The notes under the pieces: model-generated
What the model was told of the DNA's origin: nothing
The model's input: only the letters and a program-made list of their open reading frames with translations
Database searches by the model: none
Origin: Centroberyx gerrardi
Lineage: Eukaryota > Chordata > Actinopteri > Beryciformes > Berycidae
DNA: 64,000 nucleotides
Assembly (NCBI RefSeq): GCF_048128805.1
Contig: NC_136010.1
Span: 27,577,980-27,641,979, forward strand
Direction: 5' to 3'
Part shown: in pieces, positions 11,901-32,137 of the stretch
Numbering within the stretch: the first letter of the stretch is position 1
How the letters are laid out: every line of letters starts with the position of its first letter
Position numbers and translations under genes: made by a program

Positions 11901-13291
11901 GTCAAACCTATGTAGGCCTAGCCGATGTGTTCAAACCCCTAGTAAAATTATAGAAAGGCACAATAGGACTATTGGCACAGAAAAAAAATGGCCTGATTTT
12001 GCAGAAAGCTTTCAGTAGGAACAACCTTTTGTAGGTTAGCTCCAAGATACTGAAAACATACTGGATACAATCATTGTTATAGTAAGTTAAAAACTAGCAT
12101 GGTAACTCTTCAACAAGTGACAGAAGCTAACTTAGGTGCCACAATAATAATCATGTTTGACATGAATCGTGGACCCTATTTACATTTTGCACAATGTGTT
12201 TTTGAAATGGTTTTAGCTACAGCTTGCTATAGCTGTAATAGACTAGCAAGCTAAAGACCGCATTGTGTCGCATGGACATGGCTTTGCCAATTTGCTTGCA
12301 GCTGAGTGACAATTTCCAACTAAAAAAATGAGTGAGGTCTGGATCTCATTGTCTTCATATAGGGCTATGGCGTTTTCCATCAATTGTATGTCTTACACTG
12401 TCCCTTTCCACTGTATGTGAGGTCCTGCTGTCTTGTAATGTGTGTCAGTATGTACTGTGAAACTAAGTTGTCAGTATTACCCTGTGCTGCTCTCACACAA
12501 ACAAATCTCAGTACATTTATTGTACTTGATGATTACAGTAATTCTGACTCTGATATACCCAACTGATACACCTGAGAGTTTTTTTTTTTATTTTTTTACA
12601 TCCATTGATGTCAGTATTAAAGCACTAGGCAACTTCACACATTGGTGGCCCAAGATGGCAGTGAGGTAGCCGTCTGTGATGCTTTATACCAAAGGATACC
12701 AAAGGTGCAAGAGAGGCAAAAAATCAAATGTTGGTGAGCCCAGCTTTCTCTGGACGGCGCGCTGCTCATTGCTGTTTAGGAGACAGTTTGTATTTCACTC
12801 TTAAGGTTTTGATTTGTGTCTTCCTGTGTGCGAACAAGTAACCACATCCGTCACCAGAATTTCATTTAGGAAATAGGATGAGTCTTTAGTGTCTCAATAA
12901 GTGGCTGATACAGGTGTATTTTCACATAACAGTCCTGCCTAATGCAGCTTTCACCAAATTATGCAGTAAATGCATTTTCCTTAGTCAATATTATTTTCTT
13001 TTCACAGGCACATTTGCAATATTGATGGCAGGCGGCATGGCGGGCGTAGTGACCTGGGCTTTCGCCACGCCCATGGATGTGGTGAAAGCTCGGCTCCAGA
13101 TGTCGGGGGCCGGGGGCCGGGAGTATAGAGGGGTCCTCCACTGCATGAGAGTGAGTGTTAGAGAGGAAGGCATGAGGGTCTTCTTTAAAGGCCTCCTATT
13201 GAACAGCCTGAGGGCCTTCCCCGTCAACGCGGTCACCTTCCTCAGCTATGAGAGCCTGATGAGGACTTTCTGTCCACCGCCGGCAGGATGA
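8992..13291 (+). CDS. slc25a45: mitochondrial carrier, SLC25A45-like
   Basis: A member of the SLC25 inner-membrane carriers, which move metabolites across the mitochondrial inner membrane; the substrate cannot be told from sequence. Six coding exons join in phase: 8992-9028, 9135-9178, 9265-9336, 9455-9643, 11239-11473 and 13008-13291, giving 286 residues. The three carrier signatures are all present: PIDTVKVR (residues 22-29), PIDLVKVR (120-127) and PMDVVKAR (214-221), so all three repeats are intact. The C-terminus has RAFPVNAVTFLSYE, shared by the SLC25A45/47/48 subgroup. I prefer SLC25A45 because of the ATG-P start, the GFFKGM block and NSVVFG; SLC25A47 shares other positions, so the paralogue name is less certain than the family. 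The ATG lies 21 bp inside a probable exon beginning near 8972. Intron 4 carries a decayed LINE. A poly(A) signal lies at 13757. Confidence 0.9.
9680..9755 (-). repeat. tRNA-derived SINE-like fragment
   Basis: The motif AATCCAAAGCACCTTACAGT followed by CCCAATGGGAATCGAACCC has the look of a fish tRNA-derived SINE. The last part is the inverse of a tRNA B-box (GGTTCGATTCCC). A more diverged copy with the same order of motifs lies at about 852-960. No intact tRNA fold is possible, so it is not a tRNA gene. Confidence 0.45.
9770..10800 (-). pseudogene. decayed L2/CR1-type LINE reverse transcriptase
   Basis: It lies antisense in carrier intron 4. Fragments of a non-LTR reverse transcriptase are readable on the minus strand: LSAVFDTIDHT (fingers/palm), then [18 protein letters not shown], then a remnant where the YADD catalytic box should be, now frame-broken. 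The frame is split among overlapping reading frames at 10107-10586. The low-coordinate end has the typical fish LINE tail (TTTATTTATAAAGC). It clearly resembles the better-preserved element at 23036-24949 but is far more mutated, so it is dead. Confidence 0.75.
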
Positions 13292-13756
13292 CTTCAAGCT
13301 GTGACAGTTTATGGTTACACTCCTTGCCATAGAAAATGATGTAAAAACCTTACAGTGCTATGGAGATTTGCATTTTACATTTACACTGTATGTAAGTAGA
13401 TTGGACATTCTGAAGTAAATCTCTGTCCCAACTGATAATTTAATAACTGGTCAAAATGTAATGAAATGCCCTTCTAAATGGACTGACTCAAAAATGTAAT
13501 TTATTTTTGACTCATTTAGAGGGACATTTTATCACATTTTGGCAAGTTATTACTTTATCTGGTGGTTATTACCTCATCAGTTGCTACAGTCTGTGTTAAA
13601 GATGCAGTTTGTGGAGTTTTGAAATCTCCAGATATTTTGATCGATTAAGGAAGAATCGAGGTGTAAAGCATGTCATCCTAGATCCTAGGTCTTATTTTTG
13701 TTTCTTTTTCTATTAAGCACTTTGTATATACAGTTGTTGTGATACAGTGCTATATA

Positions 13757-13762
13757 AATAAA
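13757..13762 (+). terminator. candidate poly(A) signal of the carrier gene
   Basis: AATAAA lies 466 bp past the stop codon of the mitochondrial carrier, with no better candidate closer. The implied 3' UTR is 13292 to about 13785. Confidence 0.5.
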
Positions 13763-14615
13763 GTCAGTACTATTATTATTATTGTTAGCATCATTGTCTG
13801 ATATTGTCTATATAATCTATCCATGATGATTAGCAGGCATCCAGCTAGTGTCAAGGTAGACAACAAACCCAAACACACATCCACTGAAGGTACTGCTTTA
13901 AAACTCCAACTCCAATCAAATTTTATCGTTATTCTATCATTGTATTATTGTACTAGAATGTATTGCTATTAATTGTTATCAGGTCTTAAACGTGCAAAAC
14001 TGAAATCTTTGTTTGATTTTGTTTACAACTACTACACAGTAGCAGCCGTAAATGTGATGACACAGGCGAGCACAGACATTTTGCAGCTGAACATGGTGGA
14101 TTTATTGATGCAATCTAAAAAGGAAAATCAATATCCAATCAATGATAAATCATCACAAGCGATTTTTTTAGCCTAAGGTAAATTTCAGTTTCAAATATAA
14201 CCTACCTCAAATTAAGAAAGAACAATTTAAATAATTAAAAATAGCATGTTTCTGAATCACAAATACCTAAACTGATGTGTGAACTCCGCATGAACTGAAT
14301 TCTAACTCCAAGCAGGTGAACCTGGTGTTGCTGGTGAAAGGATTGATTTGACTTTATTAATTCATGCTTGCAATAAGATGTACTGAAAACAGCGTAGAAT
14401 TTTACATAAAAAAAACAACTAAAATCATAAACATAAAAAGAGCACATTTGTACATGTGAAACAAGACAAAGTACAAAAATATAAAGATTCAAAAGAAATT
14501 AAACAAGTAGCACAGACTATATTTTCAACATGACAGTGTAGCCTCTAGGGAAGTGGCACGGGGAAAAAAAATCCCCAACATTCCCCTAGTTACTTATGAT
14601 GACTTAGGATGTTTC

Positions 14616-15420
14616 CTACACCACCTCCTTTGCCCACGCCTTCACAAGAGGTCCGTTTTCATAGTTGGTTAGGAGGCAAGCAACCGTATACAGCAGATTG
14701 ATGCTTCCGAACACTTTAAGTGGGATCACTGTGTCAAAAAACTTGTGTTCCTTTACTCGGCGGATAAGACGCTGTACGTGCAGTCTCAGTCATGCAACGG
14801 CCTAGGTCTCCCTGACTCGAGGAGCAGGCATCTGGGCTTTACCTGACAGAAATGCAGGCCTGTAGATTTTGCATGGCACACAGTCATCTACCAGAAAACC
14901 TCTGTCCAGCATGACTGCCATTCCCGGTTTTAACAGAGACATGATGCCTGATTGTCGCAAGATCTCTTTGTCGCTAACAGAGCCAGCGTACAACTGAGAA
15001 ATAACCGTGACAGCACCGTGTGGAGCCATTCCAATCAGCCCTTTCAGGGTGCAGTGTGACTTGTATGTGGAGAATACTTCACTTTGCAGCAGTGGTGAGG
15101 ACGGGGTCTGGCACTTCAACTCTGTGCAGTCGAGGATGACTGTCGTGTCTGCGTACTCCTTGAATTCTGCTGGTAGATTTTCCCGGATTCTTTTCGCACG
15201 GTATCCAGATCCTCACTGACCCCAGGACAACGTAAAGAAAGTTGCTCCATGACAGAATGATCTGGCTGACTGTTGACTGGTGGATTCCAAATCTGTCAGC
15301 CAGATCCCTCTGCTTTGACCCAAGTGCAAGGTAGTTGAGGAATAAGAACAACTCATCCATGGGCTGCAGGGAGCGAGTCTGCTGGAGAACAAAAAACATT
15401 ACTTGAAATGAATGAGGCTG
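14616..15420 (-). pseudogene. Harbinger/ISL2EU-type DDE transposase pseudogene
   Basis: A DDE endonuclease related to DDE_Tnp_4 transposases. Readable on the minus strand in order: a helix-turn-helix part (FLNYLALGSKQRDLADRFGI, then HQSTVSQIILSWSNFLY), the first catalytic Asp region (VILDCTEL, reached only after a frameshift near 15190), the HCTLKGLIGMAPHGAVTVIS block, the second Asp region (VMLDRGFLVDD), and a C-terminal part ending NYENGPLVKAWAKEVV before a stop at 14616. The third catalytic region reads LHVQRLIRRVKEH, where related transposases carry V-E-R, so the catalytic Glu appears replaced by Gln. Two stop codons precede that block. One frameshift, two stops and the loss of Glu make it inactive. 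A truncated hAT MITE starts at 15427, just outside it. Confidence 0.75.
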
Positions 15421-15426
15421 AAACGT

Positions 15427-15555
15427 CAGAGGTGTGACCAAGTCAACTTTGCTCGAGTCCCAAGTCAGTCTCAAGTCTAGAGGCACAAGTCTCAAGTCTA
15501 AATGTAGATTATCAAGTCAAGTCCAAGTCAAGTCCATGTCATTAATATCAAGTCT
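15427..15555. mobile_element. truncated hAT-type MITE rich in CTTGAGACTTG motifs
   Basis: It starts with CAGAGGTGTGACCAAGTCA, the same terminus as the complete element at 46054-46556, and continues with reiterated AAGTCTCAAGTC-type motifs. The other end is missing. It sits directly against the transposase pseudogene, so it probably inserted into or beside that dead element. Confidence 0.65.
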
Positions 15556-15780
15556 GCTTCCTGCTTTATGCCCGACCAGACGCTCTCTACTTTGCTCCTT
15601 GCCTGCTTATCTATTTTTGGCAATATTTTCCTGTTTTTCCTGCTGCACTGCTCAAAACTATGAGTGGGGGTTCCTGTTAACGACTATTTCTACAGGATTA
15701 AAGTGATCAGAGGTCGTGATCACTTATTTTCAAACTTTTTTCCGGATAGAGTTAACTGCAGTGTGGTGTGTGGATAACAC

Positions 15781-16104
15781 ATGGCTCCCCTCGGATCAGA
15801 GTCTTCAAAATGCACGGACTGCTTTCGTCTGTTACAGAAGATTGCTGTACTTGAAACCAGGATTTTCGCATTGGAAAAAGCTGGAGAACTTCATGACACA
15901 CTACAAATGTCTCCTATCAGTGAGCTGATACAACCTAGCACAGCTAAGCAGGCTCCAAATGAGGAACTGTGTGTAAATGATACTATAACTTCTCCAAAGC
16001 TTGGTCAAACTGAGCCAGTACAAGGAAAGCCCTCTGAGACTAGAGACCAACATCAACTTCAGCACTACAACTCATTCTCACTCGCTACGACTTATTCTTT
16101 GTGA
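15781..16104 (+). pseudogene. fragment resembling a LINE ORF1 N-terminus
   Basis: A 107-codon open frame begins with an ATG and encodes a cysteine pair (C-T-D-C) followed by a leucine-rich heptad segment (LLQKIAVLETRIFALEK). This layout resembles short coiled-coil ORF1 proteins of fish non-LTR elements. There is no adjoining reverse transcriptase on this strand, so it is a fragment at best. The assignment rests on impression, not on a diagnostic motif. Confidence 0.3.
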
Positions 16105-17220
16105 GTGAGCAGGGTTTCCATTTCAATATACAGCACATACCAGTGACGTGCGGTCAGGGTCGGGTGTGTCTTCTTGTCTCTGCAGCTGCTTGTGCTCTAG
16201 TCACACGGACCATGACAGGGAGCGACGATTCGATAAGCTCCCAGAATCTCATGAGACTGTCGTGAGTTGAAAACCTACAAAATCACAATATCACTACTAG
16301 TCACTGTCTTATCAAATTCCTTTCGTACTGTGATTTATAAATGTTGATGTATTGTTGTGTTTTTGTATTCATTTGCACTGTGCCTTGCAAAAGTATTACA
16401 TTAGATTGTCTTTAATGGTTCTGATGGTTTATATTTTCTCTGGAATCTCAAGAACTGGATCATTCATTCGTAAATGAACCATATGTCTCACTGTGCTTAA
16501 GTATTATGATGGAGAGTCCATCCTACACCCTAAAATCTCACTGGGTCCCATTAATGGACCTGGTCTCAGCTTTGTTAGCAAGCACCCCTTAGCGGTTAGT
16601 AGACAGAATGCATTGTCATAATTAAATAAATGTATTCTAGTCTAGTCTAGTCTTGTTTATTTATATAGCCCTTTATCACAAGCATGTCTCAAAGGGCTTT
16701 TACATTGCATCATATACAGTACATGTCATATACATACATCATATATATACAGTACATACTACATACACATCTCCACATGCCCGTTCAGTAATCCATCCAT
16801 GTTTACTAGTCATGGCTTTTTTATGTAAAAGCGAGGTTAACTTGGCCAAACAAAAAGTTTCAATCATGAGATTTTTTTTTACTTTAACCCCATACAATTT
16901 AATAAAAGGCAAACAATATAAGGTAAATAAACAGCAAACCTATATCTTAGACTGACCCTGTCAAAAACACATGGAAATTATTGACCAGTGGGGGGCAGCA
17001 GAGAACAGGGGATGTTACCACTTGGACAGTTAACATTTTCTGGCAATGTATTAAATATTAAATTGGCTAACACACACACAACTGTAATGTAACATAAGAC
17101 CACTGTGTCAATGCTGCTGACTATTCTTCTCAAATTGTGCTATTCAACACAAGAGTGCACCCATACAATGTAAAAATGCAGGTAAAAATGAAGACATAAA
17201 AGGGTGTGCTGAGGAGAATA
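16105..17220. other. repeat-rich intergenic stretch
   Basis: No gene was seen. It has a transposon-like terminus CAGTGACGTGCGGTCAGG near 16141, and a SINE/LINE tail around 16640-16700 (TAGTCTAGTCTAGTC, then TTTATTTATATAGCCC and CAAAGGGCTTTT). The area separates the transposon graveyard from the probable 3' end of slc35e2. Confidence 0.4.
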
Positions 17221-17223
17221 TAT

Positions 17224-19311
17224 TTTATTTCGCCATCAAAACAATGCTGTACAGTGTCCATTGAACATCATTACATCCTTTTACATCAGCCATTCAATAT
17301 GATTACATCTCTGTATGGTATCCACTGAATATTATTACATCTTTGATGAACATATTCCCAAAAATATACAGTTCAAAGCTGCTCACTGCTAGTTCAAAAT
17401 GACCATTTCCCACTTTTGAACATTTTATGATGCATGATGAGAATAAACCGAATAACGCCCTTCACATTTTGTAATGAATCTGCCTCTAGAAGTAGCATTC
17501 TGTAGGCTTGTTAATATGGGAAATTCATGTAAAATGAACAGGTATATATACACAGTGCACCAATGTTAACTCATAGCCCACAGGTTTGTTTTTTGTTTAT
17601 TCTTAAAAAAGTGATCAAGCCTTGAAGCACAACAGATAATAAATTCTCAAATAATGAGAGGGAATGGTCATCCAGGATGAATTCCATTAGGCAGAAGCAA
17701 CTGCTTTTTATCTGCTCTATGTATGTGCCCTTTGTGGTGAAATTCAAAACAGATGCCATCAAAATAATAGTCTTAGTGAAACAAACAAAAGCCTCAGGAG
17801 GCACAAAACCTATGGTAAAGTGCCACGAGTAAAGCATTACAAGAATGTTTACAAAATCAAATCCACACAACAGCCTCAAATTAACGATGACTGACATGAT
17901 TTGACCTGATCAGTCAGAAAAGGCAACCTCAAGAAATGGCATTCGAGGTGAGCCTGGATGCAAAGACACGAGGAATGTACTCAAGAAACAAACTAAACAT
18001 TAGGTTCAGCAAGGGAAACAGAGGTATGTTAGACTATTGGCACCATGCAGTGAGGTCCATTCAGCACGACAGTCAATGTGCCACTGATTGTTTGCCATGG
18101 CAGTAAGACATGATGTGGGATGCTTCACATTCACCGCAGAAGCTGTAATAAGTCTTTAGAAGTTTTTAGAAAATAAGGAAAATATTGGCAAATCTCCAGT
18201 TTATAACACATACATGAACAGTCACGCATGTTCTTTGTTTGAAAATAGCAACTGCCGCTCACTAAAATCACTGTTGCACAGCTGTCACAAATGCTGTCAA
18301 ATTACAAGAAAACCTAAAATAAAGTGACAAAGATTGAACTTGTACTAATGATTGTGCCATCTGTTATGAAGTGCTTGTTTAGGCATTATGGAGGTGTTAC
18401 AAACAGCAGTTCATGTAAGGTGTTATGAACCGTTCTGTGCACAAAAATAAAGCTTTAAAAAAAAAAAACTACGAAAAAACACAAACTGAAGGTGGATAAA
18501 CCACTAAATGCATAAAAGAAAAATCAGTGATAGAGCATGTGCATTCCCAGAATGCAGTATGTGGCATTCAAATATTTCACACATTGCTTTAAAAATGTGT
18601 GTCAAAATGTCAGTCTAAGCTTTGGCTGGGCAAGCTTCAAAACAGGCATCACATCCACTATTCAAATGCAGTCATCAGAAATGTACTCGCATTATACGAC
18701 ATGGTGTAAAATAACACCATCACAAAAAACTATAATCTGAATGCTTTACAGATAGTCACCATCACATACATTCGCTTGCTGTTGTTACCACAGATGAAAG
18801 AAAAACTGCTACAGTCTGAAATGCAGATATGAGAAAAACCTTTCTGATGTCACTTCCCTTCAAAAACCTGAAAGAAACCCTGAGTTTCCTCTTAATGAAC
18901 TTATGACAAGGGAATGGAATAAAAAACAATGATCAAATGTCTCAAGGGATGACAATAGGTAGTGATCCACAGGATTGGTCAAACAGATACTGACCCATTA
19001 CCAAGCCAATCGACAAAGGCAAGTTTAGGGCCTGGGTGTCATTGCCTATAGCAAAGTAGGCAATGACATCAAATGGAACCTGGGAGAAACCAATGTTTGT
19101 AACACTCTAGTGGAGAAGCCAGAGGGAAGAAAATTGTTGAGTGGGGCCTCTTCAACTGCTTGGATGCATGCATGAAGAAAAAAAAAAAAAAAAAGATCCA
19201 GTCATCCCGTCTGGATAGCCACAGGTAAGCCAGGAGATGAACGCCGACCCCCCTTTGAATACCTTGATCCCGTTTCAGTCAGTATTTCAGTCTTCCGGCG
19301 TCGAGTCCTCG
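17224..19311 (-). other. probable slc35e2 3' UTR
   Basis: About 2.1 kb after the slc35e2 stop codon lacks coding sequence and obvious repeats. It ends at an AATAAA on the minus strand (17224-17229). Vertebrate SLC35E2 transcripts have long 3' UTRs (general knowledge). Other polyadenylation sites within the stretch are possible, so the end is inferred. Confidence 0.35.
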
Positions 19312-27764
<8,453 letters not shown>

Positions 27765-28449
27765 TCAGTCAATCTCTCAGTCCAGCAGGGACTGCTGGGA
27801 GTAGCCTATCTGAAGCACTGGTGCTCCCTGTCCTCTGCTGCAGCAGCTGAAGAGCACAGAAATCAACTTATGTTATGGTGAGGTATCACAGGTGAAAAGG
27901 AGAAAAAACCTTTCATCCTATCAGAATGAAATGTTAAGCATGAACACAAATACAAACACTGTATTCTGACTTTTATTTCTTTTGTTAGCATAGTCAAATT
28001 TTGTTAGCATAGTCAAATAGCAAGTTTGGGTGTATTTTATATTGTACATATTACATTCGATTTGTCTCATTATGTTCCACTGCTGATATTTTGCTCACCA
28101 TCATTATCGTGTAATTCATATTCTGAATCTGATGCAATTTCCACCAGAACGCAACCCATCACATTCACTCTAGTATGAACCGAAGGGGACAGTGAATCTA
28201 GTTATTTAAACCTAGATTAGCACAGACACCTAGTTCTTTGCTCAATTAACTTTAACAAAAAAGGACAATCGCAAGGTGTACAGCAACACGTTATTGCAAG
28301 GTAACGCGTTACTAACTGTTGGAGAGTGTTTCTCGACAAACGGTACAGGCGTGTAACGTGCCACGACGTTCATTACATGTCCAAACTGGCCTCGAGTGTC
28401 GTTTTTTCTATCTAAAGAGAAGCTTACGCCGAGCTCCACTTGACAACCT

Positions 28450-28860
28450 GGCAGATTATCATCTTATCGTGTTTATTGGTAAAGAGGCACACCTGGTAAA
28501 ACATGATTTAGGACCTTTGACGAATCGGTAACTTTTGGTAAATTCGGCATACGTTAAATCCACCAAGCAGCACTTTAATTCAATTAAATCTCAACTTTTA
28601 GATGGGTTCATATTGCTCGCTACCGCCCTCCACTGTGTCAATTAATTTGGTGGGATAACATCGTGGGATAACAGGTGACCCAATTCTAAAAGTTGACATT
28701 TTATTGAAAGGAGCGCTGTTTGGTGTATTGTATATATGCCGAATTCAAGAGCGGTTCCTTAGCATTCGTCAAAGGCCCTACGTGTTCTTTGATGTGTGCA
28801 CATTTCCCGATAAGCAAAGCATCATGAAACGGCCAGATCTTTTAAACAGATTGCATGTGA
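28450..28860. mobile_element. foldback MITE (TGGAGAGAAC family)
   Basis: Two long inverted arms are visible: CCTTTGACGAAT against ATTCGTCAAAGG, AAATTCGGCATAC against GTATATATGCCGAATT, and CTCAACTTTTAGA against TCTAAAAGTTGA. The terminal blocks are degenerate in this copy. It lies just 3' of the probable first exon of slc35e2, inside its first intron. Confidence 0.65.
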
Positions 28861-28943
28861 ATTTCGCGCAAGAAATGAAAGCATCGGGGTTACGTGCAGA
28901 CTAAAAATGGAACAGTAGCTAGCTAGTAGCTAAAAGTCCTCAC

Positions 28944-29130
28944 CTGTCTGCGTTGCTTCGCTTTGCAGCTTGGAAAGTAAAAAATAACAACGAAATCCCC
29001 GTTGGTTAACAACACAGTAGCGTTATCAGCGGAGGAAGTGGCACATAAAGCTAACGTTAGCCGCTGTTTGCAGCAGAGTAGGATGAAAAGGACTGGAAGC
29101 TAAAGCCCCAGCGACGCTAACGTTAGCCAT
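28944..29130 (-). other. probable non-coding first exon of slc35e2
   Basis: A strong donor (CAGACAG|GTGAGG, last exon base 28944) lies about 1.3 kb upstream of the slc35e2 start, in DNA with several CpGs. The right limit is a guess. No initiator or TATA box is obvious; the promoter is probably near 29100-29250. Confidence 0.35.
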
Positions 29131-29259
29131 ATTCCACAACAGGAGATAAGATTAGTAAGACAAACATTTACCTAACTATTTAGGTCGCCACCTCACAATA
29201 TGTGCACTTGACTTTGAAACGTTGCTGCCCACTAAACTAGAAACCTAGAGGCATGCCCA

Positions 29260-30000
29260 GCGTCAAGCTACCCCAAATAAAAAATTACGATTCCGGTTAT
29301 AACCTTCATAATAAAACCCTTAAGTAATTCATCACATTGCATATGCCTAAATGTCTAATGTCTGCTGTGAAAAGGACATTTTGCACAAAACATCAACTTA
29401 ACAGGTAGAGTTCTACTCCATTTTATTGTAATGATCCCCATAGTATTGTGATATATTACTTATTTTGAGTAAAAACATGCCAAATTTTCTTCTCCCCAGG
29501 AGCGACAGATTTTATGCTTTTATTTTGAAGGCAAAATCGCCCTACTGTTGGTAACTCTCACTGGCTTGACGCAGCCGCTGCCAAACTGTAACATGAAAAA
29601 ATAGTACTCAAATGCTACCTTCAAGGTCTTCTCGTAAGCTCCGTCGTAAATACAAGTGCCAGTGCTTTTGGTCGGAAAATAACCATTTCTGCTGCCTCTC
29701 TTCCACCAGCCTACTGTCCTCCTCCTCTCGGCCAATGGCCACAATTCCTGGGAATCCCCACTACATCAGTCATCTTGTTCATAATATCTGCTTATAACAC
29801 TCGGGGGCATCTGTATTGACCTCTGGGAAGAAACAAGATTCTTTAAAATTTGATTGTTAGGTATTCACTCCACTATTTAAAGTTGTTACATGTTGCATTT
29901 TAACATCAATAAATCATCAACACATTAAATGAGACATTACTATAATTACCATAATCTTCTTGTTGTTAGCAAATGCTAAGTGCAACAATCAGTCTGTAAT
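29260..30000. other. intergenic stretch without recognised genes
   Basis: No splice-consistent coding exon, transposon terminus or RNA gene was seen between the slc35e2 first-exon area and the 33-bp minisatellite. Confidence 0.4.
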
Positions 30001-30002
30001 CA

Positions 30003-30013
30003 ACTATAAAAGA
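30003..30013 (+). promoter_or_regulatory. TATA-like box upstream of repeat ORF
   Basis: CTATAAAAGAG lies about 90 bp before the ATG at 30101 that opens the repeat-coded frame. The spacing would allow a start site near 30035. There is no other evidence of transcription. Confidence 0.25.
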
Positions 30014-30118
30014 GAGCCGCAGTGAGAGAACAAAAGACAAAGACTGCGGAGAGGAAAGAATGAATGAGAACTGATTTGAGAACAGAATTGATTTCCGACG
30101 ATGACCAGTTACTTTGAG

Positions 30119-31460
30119 TTTATACATGAAGCTCCTGTGCTTCCTGTGAGCCTCCCTACTGAAGCTCCTCTGGTTCCTCTGACCCTCGCTACTGAAGCTC
30201 CTCTGGTTCCTCTGAGCCTCCCTATTGAAGCTCCTGTGGTTCCTCTGACCCTCGCTACTGAAGCTCCTGTGGTTCCTCTGACCCTTGCTACTGAAGCTCC
30301 TCTGGTTCCTCTGAGCCTCCCAACTGAAGCTCCTGTGGTTCCTGTGAGCATCCCTACTGAAGCTCTTCTGGTTCCTCTGAGCCTCCCTACTGAAGCTCCT
30401 CTGGTTCCTGTGAGCCTCCATACTGAAGCTCCTCTGGTTCCTCTGACCCTCGCTACTGAAGCTCCTCTGGTTCCTCTGAGCCTCCCTACTGAAGCTCCTC
30501 TGGTTCCTCTGACCCTCACTACTGAAGCTCCTCTGGTTCCTCTGAGCCTCCCTACTGATGCTCCTCTGGTTTCTCTGAGCCTCCCTACTGATGCTCCTGT
30601 GGTTCCTCTGAGCCTCGCTACTGAAGCCCCTATGGTTCCTCTGAGCCTCCCTACTGAAGCTCCTGTGGTTCCTGTGAGCCTCCCTACTGAAGCTCCTCTG
30701 GTTCCTCTGAGCCTCCCAACTGAAGCTCCTGTGGTTCCTGTGAGCCTCCCTACTGGAGCTTCAGCTCCTGTGGTTCCTCTGAGCCTCCCTACTGAAGCTC
30801 CTGTGGTTCCTCTCTGAGCCTCGCTACTGAAGCTCCTCTGGTTCCTCTGAGCCTTGCTACTGAAGCTCCTGTGGTTCCTGTGAGCCTCCCTACTGAAGCT
30901 CCTGTGGTTCCTGTGAGCCTCCCTACTGAAGCTCCTGTGGTTCCTGTGAGCCTCGCTACTGAAGCCCCTATGGTTCCTCTGAGCCTCCCTACTGAAGCTC
31001 CTGTGGTTCCTGTGAGCCTCCCTACTGAAGCTCCTCTGGTTCCTCTGAGCCTCCCAACTGAAGCTCCTGTGGTTCCTGTGAGCCTCCCTACTGGAGCTTC
31101 AGCTCCTGTGGTTCCTCTGAGCCTCCCTACTGAAGCTCCTGTGGTTCCTCTCTGAGCCTCGCTACTGAAGCTCCTCTGGTTCCTCTGAGCCTTGCTACTG
31201 AAGCTCCTGTGGTTCCTGTGAGCCTCCCTACTGAAGCTCCTGTGGTTCCTGTGAGCCTCCCTACTGAAGCTCCTGTGGTTCCTGTGAGCCTCCCTACTGA
31301 AGCTCCTGTGGTTCCTCTGAGCCTCCCTACTGAAGCTCCTGTGGTTCCTCTGAGCCTTGCTACTGAAGTGGTTCCTCTGACCCGCCCTACCGAAGCTCCT
31401 CTGGTTCCTCTGACCCTCGCTATTGAAGCTCCTGTGGTTCCTCTGACCCTCGCTACTGAA
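30119..31460. repeat. 33-bp minisatellite, about 40 copies
   Basis: The unit is GAAGCTCCTGTGGTTCCTCT then GAGCCTCCCTACT, with variants at a few fixed positions (CTG/GTG, GAGC/GACC, CCT/GCT). Since 33 is divisible by three, several frames stay open. The plus strand gives an 11-residue unit EAPVVPLSLPT (30101-30817, again 30871-31155 and 31209-31703), and the minus strand gives R-G-T-T-G-A-S-V-G-R-L and a second frame rich in R-S-F-S. A +2-bp variant (CCTCTCTGAGCC) interrupts the plus frame after 30810 and again after 31148. The last plus frame runs about 80 codons beyond the repeats into a K-P-rich segment. Protein-coding status is unproven. Confidence 0.92.
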
Positions 31461-32137
31461 GTATGGCGCAGGGAAAGGGTCAAAATTAAGACTACTGAGA
31501 AGCCGGCGGAGGCTATATCCTTGCCGAAGCCAGCTACTGATCTGGCCAATGATAAGCCGGCGCTGGTAACTGAGAGGCCGGCGGTGGGAAATGAGAAGCC
31601 GACTATTCATTCGACCAAGGTGGTAACTCATGCCTCTAACCGAGCAAGCCACTGGATCGGCTACTGGCTTGGCTGGTCATTAGCTTCCGTGGCTGGTAAC
31701 TAGCACGCTGGGGCTAGCATCCCGCTGGATCAGCTACTGGCTTGGCTTGGCCAGACATTACAGTAAGAGGCTATTGTACTAAACCATAAAACATTTTGTG
31801 TTTGAAGAACGTATTGTGTTAAAATAAAAGTGTATGACTGTCCCATATGTTTGAGCCCAAAATATGACTCGTGTTGCATGCGACCGACCGACCGAAACTC
31901 AAATCTGATTGACTCCAGATTTAAGTTGTTATAGTTGTTGTGTTCTAGTGGTTAAAAGTTTTATTTTGGAGTGGAAAATGCAGAAATTGGACATGTAATG
32001 ACCCGGAAGCGGTATATTTGTTTATAAGTAGAAAACGGTGGTAAGTCTGTCTCAGCTCTTGCAGTGTTCCTGAACACTAATATGAAACCGTGAACGGAAC
32101 TTCTTTAAAAATGTAAAAGTTTATAGCCTGATATTAT

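Noticed and set aside
30119-31460. 33-bp repeats as a CRISPR array
   Set aside because: Units are directly joined without unique spacers, the host is a vertebrate, and no cas-like gene is present.
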